Assembly (NCBI GenBank): GCA_013423325.1
Contig: BLJB01000114.1
Coordinates: forward strand, 1 to 19,410
Reading direction: 5' to 3'
DNA from: Usnea hakonensis
Taxonomy: Eukaryota; Ascomycota; Lecanoromycetes; Lecanorales; Parmeliaceae
DNA length: 19,410 nucleotides
The notes beneath the pieces were generated by a model. That model made no database searches, was not told the DNA's origin, and saw only the letters and a list, made by a program, of their open reading frames with translations. Made by a program: the position numbers and the translations under genes. Shown piece after piece: positions 19,012 to 19,410 of the stretch (the stretch's first letter is position 1; every line of letters begins with the position of its first letter).

Positions 19012-19177
19012 TTTTGAATTTGAATTTATACGTCGTGTCTACCTAAACTTCGAAAGGTAATTACGGGATCCTTTAACTCTTATTAACTCGTAGCAAGAAA
19101 ACCATTTGATACCATCGTCTTGCGTATATACCATTAGGGAAAAACCTCACCACTTCTCTACATATATGTTGCTGTCC
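19012..19177 (-). mobile_element. LINE-E: 166-bp, severely 5'-truncated LINE 3' end, unmutated
   Basis: Contains a GAATTT tail (two units) and the 3' terminal sequence shared with LINE-C, ending at a 12-bp target duplication. Unlike everything around it, it keeps many CA/TG (for example AGCAAGAAAACCATTTGATACC and CTCACCACTTC). Aligned with LINE-C, the differences are almost all C-to-T or G-to-A in LINE-C. It inserted into LINE-D. It has no coding capacity. Confidence 0.85.
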
Positions 19178-19189
19178 ACTATATTATAT
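19178..19189 (+). repeat. 12-bp target-site duplication (right) of LINE-E
   Basis: ACTATATTATAT, matching 19000-19011. Confidence 0.85.
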
Positions 19190-19290
19190 ATTATATAATA
19201 TTTAATAAATATCGCTCTCTATATTAAGTCTATAAAATATTCTAAAACTTATTTTTATTCTACGGTTTAGATTATTAACTAAGCGATATG

Positions 19291-19344
19291 AATTAATTAA
19301 TTAAGAAATAAGTATTCTATGAATTATTTATCTTAGAAGTGGAT
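19291..19344 (+). other. Short flank between LINE-D and LINE-F, possible gypsy integrase remainder
   Basis: After the candidate right-hand LINE-D duplication (19291-19302), the sequence joins the 17755 integrase frame as ...LRNKYSMNYLS, which loosely resembles the Y-G-M-P-x-x-I-S segment of gypsy integrases. It is too short to be sure. Confidence 0.3.
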
Positions 19345-19360
19345 TTGGAGATCTGATGAG

Positions 19361-19410
19361 ATGATGGAAGGACGATCATTCCAATCCATGGTTGACAGCG
19401 GCAACGAGGC
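19361..19410 (+). CDS. LINE-F ORF1 N-terminus, unmutated, cut by the window edge
   Basis: The start of a LINE gag-like ORF1. It has tandem ATGs at 19361 and 19364, reading MMEGRSFQSMVDSGNEA to the end of the window with no stop. From the second ATG it aligns with the mutated LINE-A ORF1 start (12815 on the minus strand). The differences are mainly the C-to-T/G-to-A kind expected from RIP in LINE-A. Upstream, GAGATCTGATGAG resembles LINE-A's GAGTCTGAATTTG, so the element's 5' end lies at about 19345. CA and TG are at normal frequency. It may be a recent, potentially intact copy, or the start of a chimeric host ORF; the sequence to the right would decide. Confidence 0.65.
   Translation, partial: MMEGRSFQSMVDSGNE

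Larger units (their letters stand above)
17767..19290 (-). mobile_element. LINE-D: 5'-truncated LINE, ORF2 C-terminal part
   Basis: A minus-strand LINE fragment with its 3' end at the left. The 3' UTR covers about 17767-17900. It is heavily mutated in all contexts, like the gypsy host and LINE-B. It is interrupted by LINE-E (19012-19177). It belongs to a family different from LINE-A, since the proteins align only in the conserved post-RT block. Confidence 0.65.
17900..19290 (-). pseudogene. LINE-D ORF2 C-terminal remnant
   Basis: Read right to left, 19290-19190 gives RLVNNLNRRIKISFRIFYRL and then, across the LINE-E insertion, IYNIVVRLILIF. This is the post-RT block VVRPxLTFGA found in Tad1-type ORF2. 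About 18870-18800 reads YRVIRIYKITPILVLKIEALIAPLKY, matching the conserved R-x-I-T-G-A-Y-K-T-T-P-x-x-x-L-E-x-E-A-x-I-x-P block that also occurs in LINE-A near 1320-1260. The remainder to about 17900 is AT-rich with many stops; an RNase H domain is expected there but I cannot assign its residues with confidence. Confidence 0.65.

Noticed and set aside
19382..19392. CCAATCCATGG also occurs in the piggyBac-like inverted repeats (about 6628-6638 inverted, and 8701-8711)
   Set aside because: At 19382 the bases are part of the LINE-F ORF1 start, aligned with LINE-A over about 45 bases. The match is taken as coincidence.
1..19410. Host protein-coding genes, rRNA or CRISPR arrays
   Set aside because: Every recognisable frame belongs to a transposable element; regular repeats are element tails or the 16-bp array in the hAT-like element, with no spacer-repeat structure.

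Overview
This window has no intact host gene. It is a nest of degenerate transposable elements from a filamentous ascomycete (Pezizomycotina-type) genome, and it carries the signature of repeat-induced point mutation (RIP). Long stretches have almost no CpA or TpG, while TpA is everywhere and CpG is often kept. Coding frames are recognisable only when TAG/TAA are read as former CAG/CAA and Tyr codons as former Cys or His. The species cannot be named from this sequence.

Layout. 1-330 is an AT-rich relic. About 331-12831 is one Tad1-like LINE on the minus strand (LINE-A), with ORF1 (CCHC zinc knuckles) and ORF2 (AP endonuclease, reverse transcriptase, probable RNase H). Two DNA transposons split it. 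The first is a 5.9-kb Mutator-like element (4324-10235, 58-bp perfect terminal inverted repeats, 9-bp target duplication), itself holding a piggyBac-like element (about 6615-8717). The second is a 1.3-kb hAT-like element (10916-12224, 8-bp target duplication). Removing either outer insertion with one target copy makes the LINE ORF1 frame continuous.

12832-14264 is a 5'-truncated plus-strand copy of the same LINE family (LINE-B), head-to-head with LINE-A. From 14265 on lies a plus-strand Ty3/gypsy pol gene (end of RT, RNase H, integrase), broken into pieces. The intruders are LINE-C (15663-17432, ORF1 only, 13-bp target duplication) and LINE-D (about 17767-19290, 5'-truncated ORF2). LINE-D is itself interrupted by LINE-E (19012-19177, 166 bp, 12-bp target duplication), which is not mutated. 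From about 19345 to the right edge an apparently unmutated plus-strand LINE ORF1 begins (LINE-F).

Two mutation strata are visible. The gypsy element, LINE-B and LINE-D have lost C/G in nearly every context. LINE-A, LINE-C, the Mutator-like and the piggyBac-like elements are mutated mainly at CpA/TpG. LINE-E and LINE-F look untouched. The strata agree with the nesting order, so the window records successive insertion and silencing. The finding most worth following is LINE-C: a LINE that keeps ORF1 and its 3' end, lacks ORF2, and still has a clean target duplication, comparable to the 'half-LINE' HAL1 elements of mammals.
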